Below, piece after piece: positions 17,807 through 26,559 of a DNA stretch of 64,000 nt (its first letter is position 1; every line of letters begins with the position of its first letter). The notes under the pieces were generated by a model. That model did no database searches, was not told the origin of the DNA, and saw nothing but the letters and a program-made list of their open reading frames with translations. The stretch is from NCBI RefSeq assembly GCF_003668565.1, contig NZ_RCWJ01000001.1:930001-994000 (forward strand), given 5' to 3'. The translations under genes were made by a program, and so were the position numbers. This stretch comes from Mycetocola zhadangensis (GTDB taxonomy: Bacteria; Actinomycetota; Actinomycetes; Actinomycetales; Microbacteriaceae).

Positions 17807-19021
17807 ATGCTTCGTTGGCTCACAGCCGGAGAGTCTCACGGCCCGGAACTCATTGCAATCGTCGAGGGTCTACCCGCCGGCGTTCCCGTCTCGCTCGGTG
17901 CCATTCGCGCCGACCTGGCCCGCCGCAAGCTCGGCTACGGCCGCGGTTCGCGGATGAAGTTCGAGCAGGATGAACTCCACATTTCGGGTGGTGTGCGCCA
18001 CGGCTTCAGCCTCGGCAGCCCCGTTGCCCTGCGCATCGGAAACACCGAGTGGCCGAAGTGGGTCGAGGTGATGAATCCGGAGCCGGTCGAGGAAACCGAG
18101 AAGTCCCGCGGACGGAGCGCCCCGTTGACACGCCCGCGCCCAGGTCACGCTGACCTCGTCGGCATGCAGAAGTACAACTTCGACGAGGCACGCCCGATCC
18201 TCGAGCGCGCCAGCGCCCGCGAAACAGCCGCACGGGTTGCGCTCGGTGCTGTCGCACGCGGCTTCCTTGCCGGACTGGGAATCACCCTCGTCAGCCACAC
18301 ACTGTCGATCGGGCCGGTCCGAGTCCCCGAGAACTCTGCCATTCCGGCGCCAACAGACGTCGACACGCTCGACGCAGATCCGCTGCGGTGTTTTGATGCG
18401 GCGACGAGCGCGCTGATGATCGCCGAGGTCGATGCAGCCAAGAAAGACGGTGACACGCTCGGCGGTGTTGTCGAGGTGCTCGCATACGGTCTTCCACCCG
18501 GACTCGGCTCGCACGTGCACTGGGACCGTCGTCTCGACGGCCAGCTCGCGCAGGCGCTCATGGGCATCCAGGCCATCAAGGGTGTCGAGGTCGGCGACGG
18601 CTTCCTCACGACGACGCGCCGCGGCTCCGATGCCCACGACGAGCTGTTCCAGATCGGCAACGAAATCGCCCGGTCGAGCGACAAAGCCGGCGGCACTGAG
18701 GGTGGCATGAGCACGGGTACCGTGCTCCGCGTTCGCGCAGGCATGAAGCCGATCGCCACCGTTCCGCACTCGCTGCGCACCGTGGACGTCGCAACGGGTG
18801 AGGCCGCTGGCGCACATCACCAACGGTCAGACGTTTGTGCGGTCCCGGCCGCCGGCGTGGTTGCCGAGGCCATGGTCGCGCTTGTCCTCGCGAACAGCGT
18901 TCTGGAGAAGTTCGGGGGAGATTCCCTCGAAGAGACACGGCGCAACATGGACTCCTACCTCGCGTCGATTCCGGTCGGGCTTCGCACGGCGAACACGTCC
19001 ACCTCGGACCTGCCCGCGTGA
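17807..19021 (+). CDS. aroC: Chorismate synthase
   Basis: AroC (404 aa) converts EPSP to chorismate using reduced FMN and ends the shikimate pathway. It begins [25 protein letters not shown], the family signature near the N terminus, with [35 protein letters not shown] near residues 107-142 and the last signature around [20 protein letters not shown]. Length is normal for the bacterial monofunctional form. GAAGGA is positioned before the ATG. Its stop overlaps the GTG of aroK by four bases. Confidence 0.97.
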   Translation: MLRWLTAGESHGPELIAIVEGLPAGVPVSLGAIRADLARRKLGYGRGSRMKFEQDELHISGGVRHGFSLGSPVALRIGNTEWPKWVEVMNPEPVEETEKSRGRSAPLTRPRPGHADLVGMQKYNFDEARPILERASARETAARVALGAVARGFLAGLGITLVSHTLSIGPVRVPENSAIPAPTDVDTLDADPLRCFDAATSALMIAEVDAAKKDGDTLGGVVEVLAYGLPPGLGSHVHWDRRLDGQLAQALMGIQAIKGVEVGDGFLTTTRRGSDAHDELFQIGNEIARSSDKAGGTEGGMSTGTVLRVRAGMKPIATVPHSLRTVDVATGEAAGAHHQRSDVCAVPAAGVVAEAMVALVLANSVLEKFGGDSLEETRRNMDSYLASIPVGLRTANTSTSDLPA

Positions 19022-19530
19022 CCGACGCTCGAGCGCTTTTCCCGCTGGTGTTCATCGGACCGATGGGAGCGGGGAAAACCCGCATCGGTCGTCGGGTCGC
19101 GAAAGCGCTGGATGTCCGCTTTCTTGACACCGACAAGATGGTGGTTGCTGAGCACGGGCAGATCGCCGAAATCTTCGAAACGCGGGGCGAGGCAGCGTTC
19201 CGGGACCTTGAGAGAGATGCTGTCGCTGAGGCTTTGTCGGAGCGCGCTGTCGTTTCGCTCGGCGGAGGAGCGGTGCTGCATGAGGACACGCAGAGGGCGC
19301 TCGCCCACACCACAGTTGTGTTCCTCACCGTCACGGCTGAAGCGGTCGCCGCGCGGATCAACACGTCGAAGCGCCCGCTGCTGAAGAACGGCACGGGCGA
19401 CTGGCAGCGGATCTACGACGAACGACGCACACTCTACGAATCTCTGGCAGTTGCAACGTTCGATACGTCGAACGAACCAATCGAAAGAATCGCGGCAAAC
19501 ATAGCCATCTGGGCGAAGGGACGAGCATGA
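19018..19530 (+). CDS. aroK: Shikimate kinase
   Basis: AroK (170 aa) phosphorylates shikimate with ATP. The P-loop GPMGAGKT is at residues 14-21, the shikimate-binding DTDKMV follows near 37-42, [13 protein letters not shown] near 54-66 carries the conserved Arg, and LGGGAVLH near 80-87 matches the GGG motif. The frame is open far upstream, but the GTG at 19018, overlapping the aroC stop as GTGA, gives the normal family length. It is coupled to aroB in the same way at its other end. Confidence 0.95.
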   Translation: MTDARALFPLVFIGPMGAGKTRIGRRVAKALDVRFLDTDKMVVAEHGQIAEIFETRGEAAFRDLERDAVAEALSERAVVSLGGGAVLHEDTQRALAHTTVVFLTVTAEAVAARINTSKRPLLKNGTGDWQRIYDERRTLYESLAVATFDTSNEPIERIAANIAIWAKGRA

Positions 19531-20621
19531 CAAACGACATCACGGACCGCGGCATCACCACTATTGAGGTGACGGGAACCGACGGCTACACCGTCGAAGT
19601 CGGTCGTGGCATCCTGGATCGCATCCCGGTCGCACTTGGCGACACCGTCCAGAAGGTTCTTCTCGTACACCCGCCGACGCTCAGCGAGAAGGCAGAGGCG
19701 CTGCGCGAGCAGCTCGCCGACCGCTACCAGGTGCTCCTGGCCGAGATTCCGGACGCCGAAACGGGCAAACGGGTCGAGGTCGCAGCGTTCTGCTGGCAGA
19801 TCATGGGCCAGGCCGACTTCACACGGACCGATGCGGTCGTTGGTTTCGGCGGGGGAGCGACCACCGACCTCGCCGGCTTCGTGGCCGCCACTTTCCTCCG
19901 CGGTGTTCGCCTGGTTCAGGTGCCGACAACGGTCGCCGGCATGGTCGACGCCGCCATCGGTGGCAAGACAGGCATCAACACCAACGAGGGCAAGAATCTC
20001 GTCGGCGCCTTCTACGCGCCGGCCGGCGTGATCGTCGACTTCAACCTGCTCGACAGCCTGAGCAAGAATGAGATCCTCGCCGGCTTCGCCGAGATCGCGA
20101 AGTGCGGCTTCATCGCCGAACCCGAGATCCTCGACCTCATCGAAGCGGACGTCGACCGGGTAACGGACCCGTCGACCGAAGAGTTCCGGCGCGTCGTCGA
20201 GCTGTCGATCGCGCTCAAGGCTCGCGTTGTCAGTGCCGATTTCAAGGAGGGCGGCGTTCGCGAGATCCTCAACTACGGGCACACCCTCGGCCACGCCATC
20301 GAACACGCCGAACGGTACCAGTGGCGTCACGGTGCGGCCGTCTCGGTCGGCATGATGTTCGCGGCCGAACTGTCCCGGCTGGCCGGGCGCCTGCCAGACG
20401 CCGTCGCCGACAGGCACCGCACCATTCTCGACTCACTCTCGCTGCCCACCGAGTACCCGGTCGGCCGCTGGAACACCCTCCTCGCAACCATGCAGCGCGA
20501 CAAGAAGGCGCGAGCAGGCATGCTGCGGTTCATTGTGCTCGACGACCTGGCCAAGCCCACGGTGCTTGCGGGCCCCGAGACGGCCCTGCTGTTCGCCGCA
20601 TACCAGGAGATAGGTTCATAA
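19527..20621 (+). CDS. aroB: 3-dehydroquinate synthase
   Basis: AroB (364 aa) cyclises DAHP to 3-dehydroquinate with NAD and a divalent metal. The NAD-binding FGGGATTDLAGFVAATFLRG lies near residues 110-129, VPTTVAGMVDAAIGGKTGIN near 132-151 and the metal ligands in GHTLGHAIE near 252-260 together with the conserved Glu of GFAEIAK. An AGGGACGAGC ribosome site precedes the ATG, which overlaps the aroK stop. No fusion to other aro domains is present. Confidence 0.96.
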   Translation: MTNDITDRGITTIEVTGTDGYTVEVGRGILDRIPVALGDTVQKVLLVHPPTLSEKAEALREQLADRYQVLLAEIPDAETGKRVEVAAFCWQIMGQADFTRTDAVVGFGGGATTDLAGFVAATFLRGVRLVQVPTTVAGMVDAAIGGKTGINTNEGKNLVGAFYAPAGVIVDFNLLDSLSKNEILAGFAEIAKCGFIAEPEILDLIEADVDRVTDPSTEEFRRVVELSIALKARVVSADFKEGGVREILNYGHTLGHAIEHAERYQWRHGAAVSVGMMFAAELSRLAGRLPDAVADRHRTILDSLSLPTEYPVGRWNTLLATMQRDKKARAGMLRFIVLDDLAKPTVLAGPETALLFAAYQEIGS

Positions 20622-20623
20622 TC

Positions 20624-21076
20624 ATGACCCGCATCCTGGTGCTTAACGGCCCCAACCTCGGCAGGCTTGGCTCCCGCGAACCCGACGTGTACGGCAACGC
20701 GAACCTCGACGACCTCCGTGCCATGCTCCAGTCCGCAGCGGGGAGCGAAGCGTCAATCGACCTGCGCCAAACCAACGATGAGGCCGAGCTGATCGGCTGG
20801 CTCTATGAAGCGACGGATGCCGCGGCGCCCGTCATCCTGAATCCTGCCGCTTTTACTCACTATAGTTACGCGCTTCGGGATGCCGCTGCTCTCGTCACGA
20901 AGGCCGGCATTCCGTTGGTCGAAGTACATATTTCCAACCCGCACGCCCGGGAGACGTTCCGGCACAACAGCGTCATCTCCGGTGTGGCCACCGGCGTTAT
21001 CGCGGGCTTCGGTTTCGATTCGTACCTGCTGGCGCTCGATGCAGTTCTCCGGCTCACAGCCGCTCGCCCGGAATGA
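20624..21076 (+). CDS. aroQ: 3-dehydroquinate dehydratase, type II
   Basis: AroQ (150 aa) is the dodecameric type II dehydroquinase. It opens with LVLNGPNLGRLGSREPDVYG (residues 5-24), including the flexible active-site loop with its Arg and Tyr, followed by LRQTNDEAELIGWL, NPAAFTHYSYALRDA near 77-91 and VEVHISNPHARETFR with the catalytic His near residue 101. The true start is the ATG two bases after the aroB stop; the frame is open far upstream inside aroB but that is an out-of-frame shadow. It completes the aro run. Confidence 0.95.
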   Translation: MTRILVLNGPNLGRLGSREPDVYGNANLDDLRAMLQSAAGSEASIDLRQTNDEAELIGWLYEATDAAAPVILNPAAFTHYSYALRDAAALVTKAGIPLVEVHISNPHARETFRHNSVISGVATGVIAGFGFDSYLLALDAVLRLTAARPE

Positions 21077-21090
21077 ACAGGCTCCTGCGG

Positions 21091-21096
21091 TAAACT
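21091..21096 (+). promoter_or_regulatory. candidate -10 TAAACT before efp
   Basis: TAAACT lies 59 bases before the efp ATG. The leader that would follow holds a small GGTCC-TCTC-GGACC hairpin near 21108-21121. There is no clear -35. It could give efp-nusB a promoter separate from the aro genes. Confidence 0.35.
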
Positions 21097-21154
21097 TGAT
21101 CCATCGGTCCTCTCGGACCACATTGTCTTCCCACTGAAATGGAACCCCCTCTTC

Positions 21155-21718
21155 ATGGCATCTACCGCCGACATCAAGAACGGAATTGTCCTCAACATCG
21201 ACGGCCAGCTCTGGAACGTCATTGAGTTCCAGCACGTCAAGCCAGGCAAGGGTGGCGCTTTCGTGCGCACCAAGCTGAAGAACGTTGTGTCAGGCAAGAC
21301 CGTCGACCGCACGTACAACGCAGGTGCGAAGATCGAGATCGAAAACGTCGACCGACGCGACTTCACCTACCTGTACAACGACGGTGAAGCGTTTGTTTTC
21401 ATGGACACCGCAGACTACGACCAGCTGACCGTTCCGGCCACCGTCGTCGGTGACGCCGCGAACTTCATGCTCGAGAACCAGGCTGTCACTGTTGCCCTCA
21501 ACAACGGCAACCCGCTTTATGTCGAGCTGCCGGCATCCGTCGTTCTTGAGATCACCTACACCGAACCTGGTCTCCAGGGCGACCGCTCGACCGGTGGCAC
21601 CAAGCCAGCGACGGTTGAGACCGGCTACGAGATCCAGGTTCCGCTGTTCCTCGAGCAGGGCACCAAGGTCAAGGTTGACACCCGCACCGGTGACTACATG
21701 GGTCGCGTCAACGACTAG
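21155..21718 (+). CDS. efp: Elongation factor P
   Basis: EF-P (187 aa) relieves ribosome stalling at proline runs. All three beta-barrel domains are present. The tip of domain I reads [15 protein letters not shown], with Lys32 at the position that is modified in some bacteria; no epmA or earP-type modification gene is in the window, and a Pro-rich YmfI-type loop is not seen. The C-terminal signature [13 protein letters not shown] ends the protein. The ATG has only a weak ribosome site. The stop overlaps the nusB GTG by one base. Confidence 0.96.
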   Translation: MASTADIKNGIVLNIDGQLWNVIEFQHVKPGKGGAFVRTKLKNVVSGKTVDRTYNAGAKIEIENVDRRDFTYLYNDGEAFVFMDTADYDQLTVPATVVGDAANFMLENQAVTVALNNGNPLYVELPASVVLEITYTEPGLQGDRSTGGTKPATVETGYEIQVPLFLEQGTKVKVDTRTGDYMGRVND

Positions 21719-22131
21719 TGAGCGCTCGAAGCAAGGCCCGCAAGCGGGCCATCGACATTCTGTATGGAGCCGACCTCCGCGACCTGACGCTGAGCGACGC
21801 GCTCACCGTTGAAGCGAAGCGTGCCGCAAGCGAGCCCGACCGTGAAGCCAGCTGGCTGTACGCGCGTGACATCGTCGACGGCATTGCTGACAACGCCGAG
21901 GAGATCGACGAGCAGATCGAGACCTACGCCCAGGGCTGGTCACTGGCACGGATGCCCGCTGTCGACCGCGCGATCCTGCGCATCGGTGTCTGGGAAATTC
22001 TGTTCAACTCCGAGGTACCCGCGGCCGTCGCGATCGACGAGGCCGTTGAGTCAGCGAAGACGCTATCGACCGATGACTCGGCCGGTTTCGTCAATGGACT
22101 ACTGGGGAAGATCGCCCAAGCCAACGGCTAG
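21718..22131 (+). CDS. nusB: Transcription antitermination protein NusB
   Basis: NusB (137 aa) forms the NusB-NusE complex that binds boxA in rRNA leaders. The sequence starts SARSKARKRAIDILYGADLR, a basic N terminus of the family, and ends with the typical RMPAVDRAILRIGVWEILFNSEVPAAVAIDEAVESAK and FVNGLLGKIA. The GTG start overlaps the efp stop. It is followed 15 bases later by a terminator, after which the conserved operon order is broken by a minus-strand block. Confidence 0.96.
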   Translation: MSARSKARKRAIDILYGADLRDLTLSDALTVEAKRAASEPDREASWLYARDIVDGIADNAEEIDEQIETYAQGWSLARMPAVDRAILRIGVWEILFNSEVPAAVAIDEAVESAKTLSTDDSAGFVNGLLGKIAQANG

Positions 22132-22146
22132 GACACGTTCTCGAAG

Positions 22147-22184
22147 AACGCCCGTCACCGCTTCGCGCGGTGGCGGGCGTTTTC
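22147..22184 (+). terminator. intrinsic terminator after nusB
   Basis: A 15-bp stem (AACGCCCGTCACCGC with its partner at 22167-22181, one G-T pair) has a five-base loop and ends in TTTT. It is the boundary between the aro-efp-nusB run and the minus-strand accessory genes and could also stop transcripts coming from the right, since the A-run on its other side is short. Confidence 0.85.
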
Positions 22185-22208
22185 TCGTCTGGGACGTGGG
22201 CAGACCAT

Positions 22209-23480
22209 TCAGCGAATCAACACCTCGCACCTCGCCACGATCTCCCCAGCGCCTCCCGATGCGGCAAGCTCATCGGCAACCCGGCCCGCTGCAGCGTGGA
22301 ACGACGGAGAGCTGGTGAGCTTTCGATAGGCGGCGGCTATTGCCTCGGGTGTCGGTGTACCTGTCCTGAGGTCGATTCCGACGCCGTTGTATGCGATCCT
22401 CGCCGCAATTTCCGGCTTATCGATGTCGCCACCCGCCACGATCAGCGGAATTCCGTGGCTCAATGCGGCGAGGACACCGCCCCATCCACCATTGGTGATC
22501 ATTACGCTCGTTCGGGGGAGAAGCTCGTCATAGTTCAGGAACCCGGCCACCCTGGCGTTCGATGGGATCTTGAATCCGGCCATCGGCTGGGCGGCGGGTC
22601 CGGTAGCAGCGACCACCAGCACAGGAGCATCCGCGAGTCCAATCATCGCCGGGCGCAGGAGGTCGTTCGGATCGACGTTCAATGTCCCCTGGGTGACGTG
22701 CACGATCGGCGTTGTTGCGGACTCGACGTCAGGCCACCACGGAGGACGTCGCGGGAGCGTCGGAATGGTGGTGCGAACGGTCCCGACGTAGTGAGTGGTG
22801 TCGGGCAGGTCGGAACGTGGGAAATCCAGTGACGCCAAACCCGCGACGCAGGTCAAGGTGGGCGAAACCCAGGCGCTGTCGAACCGTGTGGTTGTCGAAA
22901 CCAGTCCGGCGGATGCGCGCGTCTCGTTCCAGGCTCTGTGCAGTCCGCGGCCGAGGAGCGAGAATGCGCCCCGAAGGGCGGCGTCGCGAGCCCGTCCGAG
23001 ATGACCGACTCCGGGCCGGATGCCCAAGCCAGCCGGGGGAAGGTCCGGGCTTGGAGTGGTCAGAGGGACCAGAGAGAAGGTGGCCCACGGTGCTGGCGTG
23101 CTTTCGGCCACGAGCGCGGTGCCACAGCTCAGGCTGTCGGCAACTAGGAGCTGCCAGGGTCGCTCCTCCCACGCTCGCATCAGGTCTCGATGTTGCGCCG
23201 CACCGGTACGGATGAACAGATGCTCGAGGTTCGCGAGCGTCTGCCGCGGACCTTTCCTCCCTCGCAGCTGCGGAAACGTGGCCGCAAGGTCGTGTTCGTC
23301 GAAGTCGGGGGCATCGTTCCACAGCACACCGTGGGCACCGGCTTGAGCGAAACGATCGGCGTACGCTGCCCCGGTATAGACCCGCACGGTATGGCCACGT
23401 GCCACGAACTCTGAAACAACGGCAAGCACCGGGGCGACGTGTCCGGCGAACGGCATGACCGCGACCATGATTTCCGCCAT
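22209..23480 (-). CDS. GT1-family glycosyltransferase (UGT/MGT-like)
   Basis: The 423-aa protein has the GT-B layout of family 1 glycosyltransferases, which move a sugar from a nucleotide donor to a small acceptor. It begins EIMVAVMPFAGHVAPVLAVVSEFVARGH, the acceptor-side fold, and ends with a donor-side motif ITNGGWGGVLAALSHGIPLIVAGG near residue 345-368, followed by DKPEIAARI. The usual His of the donor motif is Asn, as in a known TNGG subgroup. The ATG at 23480 has GGGAGG upstream; a longer open frame reaching 24044 is not coding. It lies 95 bases downstream of a monooxygenase, suggesting a joint role in modifying a small molecule. Confidence 0.88.
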   Translation of the reverse strand: MAEIMVAVMPFAGHVAPVLAVVSEFVARGHTVRVYTGAAYADRFAQAGAHGVLWNDAPDFDEHDLAATFPQLRGRKGPRQTLANLEHLFIRTGAAQHRDLMRAWEERPWQLLVADSLSCGTALVAESTPAPWATFSLVPLTTPSPDLPPAGLGIRPGVGHLGRARDAALRGAFSLLGRGLHRAWNETRASAGLVSTTTRFDSAWVSPTLTCVAGLASLDFPRSDLPDTTHYVGTVRTTIPTLPRRPPWWPDVESATTPIVHVTQGTLNVDPNDLLRPAMIGLADAPVLVVAATGPAAQPMAGFKIPSNARVAGFLNYDELLPRTSVMITNGGWGGVLAALSHGIPLIVAGGDIDKPEIAARIAYNGVGIDLRTGTPTPEAIAAAYRKLTSSPSFHAAAGRVADELAASGGAGEIVARCEVLIR

Positions 23481-23575
23481 GTCGCCTCCCGTGTCGGTAC
23501 GCCATCCTCGCCAGTATGCGCGCACCAGACCCCGCTTCGGGAGGGGGCTGATCAGCCCGTCTGGTCGACCGAGCC

Positions 23576-24703
23576 CTAATCGAGCCGCCGAACCAGGGCT
23601 GCGACCGCTGCCCGACCAGCCCTGTTTGCGCCGATCGTTGACGACGAGGGCCCGTACCCCACCAGGTGAACGCGTGGTTCCTTTCGGACCGCAGTGCCGT
23701 CCATCGCGATGCCGCCACCGGACTCCCTCAGGTGCAATGGCGCAAGGTGGTCGAGAGCGGCTCGGAAGCCGGTGGCCCACAGGATGACATCGGCGCTGGC
23801 GAACCCGCCGTTGGCAAGCCGTACACCTTCCGGCTCGATCGCTGTGAACATCGGCAGACGGTCGAGCGCGCCCCGAGCGGCTGCTGCCCGTAGCGCAGGT
23901 GTCCAAATCAGGCCGGTGACGGACACGACGCTCCGCGGGGGAAGGCCCTGCCTCACGCGCTCCTCGACGAGGGCAACGGCGTGGGAGCCGGCGTTGCTGT
24001 CGAACTCGGAATCCCGCCACACCGGTTCCCGCCGGGTGAACCACGACGTCGTCGTCACGGCTGAGATCTCATCGAGCAACTGCACAGCGGAGATTCCACC
24101 GCCGACCACGACCACATGCTGCCCAGCGAACTCGTTCGCCGACACGTAGTCGGCTACGTGCAGTTGCCGGCCCTGAAACGTCGACTGGCCGGGGTACAGG
24201 GGCCAGAACGGGCGGGTCCAAGTTCCCGTTGCGTTGATCACGGCACGTGCACACCACGTCCCGACGTCGGACTCCACCTGGAGGCGGCCGTGGGGATCGT
24301 CGTTCGTACGGAATACTCGGGCAACCCGAACGGGCCGAACAATGGCGAGGTCGAGCTCACGCTCGTATTCCCCGAAATAGTCGGTGAGGAATTCAGAGCT
24401 TGGGGTCGCCGGGTCGACCTCCGGCTTCGGAATACCGGGCAGGTCACTTATGCCGTTCACCGTCGCCATCACGAGGCTCTTCCAGCGGTGACGCCACGCA
24501 CCGCCCGGACCGCTCTCGGCGTCTAGAACGACGTACGTGTAAGCATCCGTTCGAGATTTTTGTGCGCTCGCGGCAACGAAGCCTCGACGTTGCAAATGGT
24601 ATGCGGCGGAGAGCCCGGCTTGTCCAGCTCCGATCACAACGACATCGACATCACCAGCGACATTGACATGGGCGTCACCGAGTGAGGGAGTCGTGAGGGG
24701 CAC
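23576..24703 (-). CDS. Flavin-dependent monooxygenase / pyridine nucleotide-disulfide oxidoreductase family
   Basis: This protein of about 375 aa has two Rossmann folds: an FAD-binding VVVIGAGQAGLSAAYHL near the N terminus and an NADPH-binding VVVVGGGISAVQLLDEI near the middle. GPGGAWRHRW and the closing VILWATGFRAALDHLAPL fit the flavin-containing monooxygenase/CzcO-like group. The substrate is unknown. The start is uncertain: I take GTG at 24703, the nearest start before the first Rossmann strand; an ATG at 24799 would add 32 residues with no family resemblance. Together with the downstream glycosyltransferase it forms a minus-strand pair inside an otherwise conserved + strand region. Confidence 0.85.
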   Translation of the reverse strand: MPLTTPSLGDAHVNVAGDVDVVVIGAGQAGLSAAYHLQRRGFVAASAQKSRTDAYTYVVLDAESGPGGAWRHRWKSLVMATVNGISDLPGIPKPEVDPATPSSEFLTDYFGEYERELDLAIVRPVRVARVFRTNDDPHGRLQVESDVGTWCARAVINATGTWTRPFWPLYPGQSTFQGRQLHVADYVSANEFAGQHVVVVGGGISAVQLLDEISAVTTTSWFTRREPVWRDSEFDSNAGSHAVALVEERVRQGLPPRSVVSVTGLIWTPALRAAAARGALDRLPMFTAIEPEGVRLANGGFASADVILWATGFRAALDHLAPLHLRESGGGIAMDGTAVRKEPRVHLVGYGPSSSTIGANRAGRAAVAALVRRLD

Positions 24704-24897
24704 GTGTGGTGTAACTCTGCAGGCAGGCAAGTCCTTCCCACACGGGCGGATGGCGGGCGGCTTTGCACGCGAGAGCGATGTCGGTGGCTGGTGATTCACT
24801 TAACACATGAACACCTCGACAAGTGCTACCGGCACCGCCACATCGGGCGGTCGAAGGCGGAGCCGGCAGTGTCAGTGGTGGGTGGTGTACTGACCTT

Positions 24898-26391
24898 ATG
24901 AACACCTCGGTTGCTGTTCTTCCCGTCACAGACGACGCGGAGATCGTGGCGCTGGGTGATGTTCTTCATCATCTGTCCGAGGTTCTCGAAACTCTCGATC
25001 TGGATCACCTCGATCGACTCACCTCCGACACCGTCCTGTCGGTGGTTGCCCAGGCTGCTGCGCTCGGGAGAGGTGTCGAGACGGTTCTCGTCGCTGCGAG
25101 CCAGGAGGTCGCTGTCCGCAGCGATGCCGTGCTCGGCGGAGAAGGACTCGCGGCGCGCATGAATTACCCGCGTGCATCGTTTCTCATCGAGCAAGTGGCC
25201 GGTGTCTCGTCGGCGACAGCCAGCCGACTCATTCGCGTCGGATCCCGAACGAACACACGGGTAACCGTTGGGCAAACGCTCCCTCCGCTGTTCCCACATG
25301 TCGCGGAGGCGTTCCGCGCCGGGATGATCAGTGTCGAGACCGCAGACGTCATCACTCGAGAGCTCACCCTGGCCGCCCCTCGGGCGGACGTGGCACACCT
25401 CGAGGTGGCCGAGCAGACGCTGGTTGGTCAAGCCGCTGGTACGACAGACCAGCATGGCCTCCCGCTGCCGACTGACCTTGTCGCGATGCAGGCCCGCGCA
25501 TGGCGTGATCGGTTGGACGAAAAGGGGATTGAGCCACGAGCGGAGAAGGCGTTCAACAATCGCGACTTCTGGATGAGTCGAACTGCAAAGGACGGGCTCA
25601 TCAGGTTCGGCGGGCACGTCACCATCGATGTCGGCGCGAAGCTGCACGCGTTGATGGACGCCATCCTCAGCTCGCGCACGCAACCCCGATTCGTGGACGA
25701 AAATGCTGACGACACCATCGACTTTCCAGTGGCAGAGATGCTCGGCGCGAATGAACCCGTCGACGACCCTGTCGGCTTAGCAGGAACGGGCCAGGGTGGG
25801 CTGGTTCGCACCGAATCCGGCCGCGCCGGAAAGGTCCGCGACACTCGCAGCGCAGGGCAGCAGCGTGCAGACGTATTCGCCGCGATGATCGACGCCCTCG
25901 CCCGTTCGGCTGAGGTTCCGACCGTTTCGGGAGCAGCACCGACCGTCGTAGTCAGGGTGAGCGCCGATGTTCTCGAGCGGCGGTCCGGCACAGCAGACGT
26001 CGTCGGCATAAGCGACCCGCTCCCGTACTCCGCCGTTCAGCAGATACTCTGCGACAGCGACGTCGTCCCTGCATACCTCGACCCGGGTGGCGGGGTCGTT
26101 GCACTCGGGACGACCAAGAGGGCGTTTCACCGCGGCCAGCGCATGGCAATGATTGCGAGGGACGGACCTACGTGCGCTATGCCGGGTTGTCAAATACCCG
26201 CGACCGGCTGCGAGGGACACCACGTGGTGCGACACAGCGAGGGCGGACCCACCTCGGTGGACAACGGTGTGCTGCTGTGTTGGTTCCACCACCATATGGT
26301 CGATGCCGATATCTTCACCATCACCATGGAGAATGGCACACCGGTCTTCACGATCCCGGATTGGCTGCTTCGGAAGCCGTACTTCCGTTGA
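24898..26391 (+). CDS. DUF222 domain protein with C-terminal HNH endonuclease
   Basis: The 497-aa protein has the DUF222 (13E12-like) helical region in its N-terminal two thirds and an HNH nuclease at the end: CAMPGCQIPATGCEGHHVV with two metal-binding cysteines, then DNGVLLCWFHHHMVD, around residues 423-468. Such proteins are numerous in actinobacteria, often in variable regions, and their biological role is unsettled. The ATG at 24898 is preceded by a G-rich, poor ribosome site; the frame is open further upstream. It is the last gene of the block between nusB and pyrR, and no transposase or integrase accompanies it. Confidence 0.92.
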   Translation: MNTSVAVLPVTDDAEIVALGDVLHHLSEVLETLDLDHLDRLTSDTVLSVVAQAAALGRGVETVLVAASQEVAVRSDAVLGGEGLAARMNYPRASFLIEQVAGVSSATASRLIRVGSRTNTRVTVGQTLPPLFPHVAEAFRAGMISVETADVITRELTLAAPRADVAHLEVAEQTLVGQAAGTTDQHGLPLPTDLVAMQARAWRDRLDEKGIEPRAEKAFNNRDFWMSRTAKDGLIRFGGHVTIDVGAKLHALMDAILSSRTQPRFVDENADDTIDFPVAEMLGANEPVDDPVGLAGTGQGGLVRTESGRAGKVRDTRSAGQQRADVFAAMIDALARSAEVPTVSGAAPTVVVRVSADVLERRSGTADVVGISDPLPYSAVQQILCDSDVVPAYLDPGGGVVALGTTKRAFHRGQRMAMIARDGPTCAMPGCQIPATGCEGHHVVRHSEGGPTSVDNGVLLCWFHHHMVDADIFTITMENGTPVFTIPDWLLRKPYFR

Positions 26392-26530
26392 AACTGGGTC
26401 CCGAGCCAAGCTCCACAACCGCCGACCGCGAGAAGCGCGTCCATGACCACGACTGCTTGACGGCGTAACCTCGCAAAAATGTCCACTCACCGGCTGATAG
26501 AGTCGACCTCATCATTGACAACCTTTAACA

Positions 26531-26545
26531 CCGTCCGAGAGACGG
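26531..26545 (+). promoter_or_regulatory. candidate PyrR-binding hairpin at the pyrR ribosome site
   Basis: CCGTC and GACGG flank CGAGA, three bases before the AGGGAG ribosome site of pyrR. The loop region contains CCGAGA, which fits the CNGNGA core of known PyrR-binding loops. In mycobacteria PyrR represses translation from such a leader site (established for the relatives, inferred here). A candidate promoter further up is ATGACC (26443-26448), 17 bases, TAACCT (26466-26471), which would place the hairpin in the leader. The TTGACA at 26515 has no matching -10. Confidence 0.5.
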
Positions 26546-26559
26546 AGAAGGGAGTCGGC

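Noticed and set aside
23481-24044. An N-terminal extension of the glycosyltransferase frame up to 24044 on the minus strand
   Set aside because: It overlaps the monooxygenase gene in another frame, its residues have no family likeness, and GGGAGG before 23480 marks the real start.
24804-24912. The short repeat ATGAACACCTCG at 24807 and 24898 as an insertion-site duplication
   Set aside because: Only 12 bases, 90 apart, and one copy is the start of the HNH gene; too short to support a mobile-element claim.
26515-26520. TTGACA before pyrR as a -35 element
   Set aside because: No TAnnnT lies at the right distance and the start would fall within the ribosome site, cutting off the likely PyrR hairpin.
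22132-26559. A prophage, transposon or CRISPR system in the accessory block
   Set aside because: I looked for integrase, transposase, target-site duplications, tRNA ends and spaced repeats and saw none.
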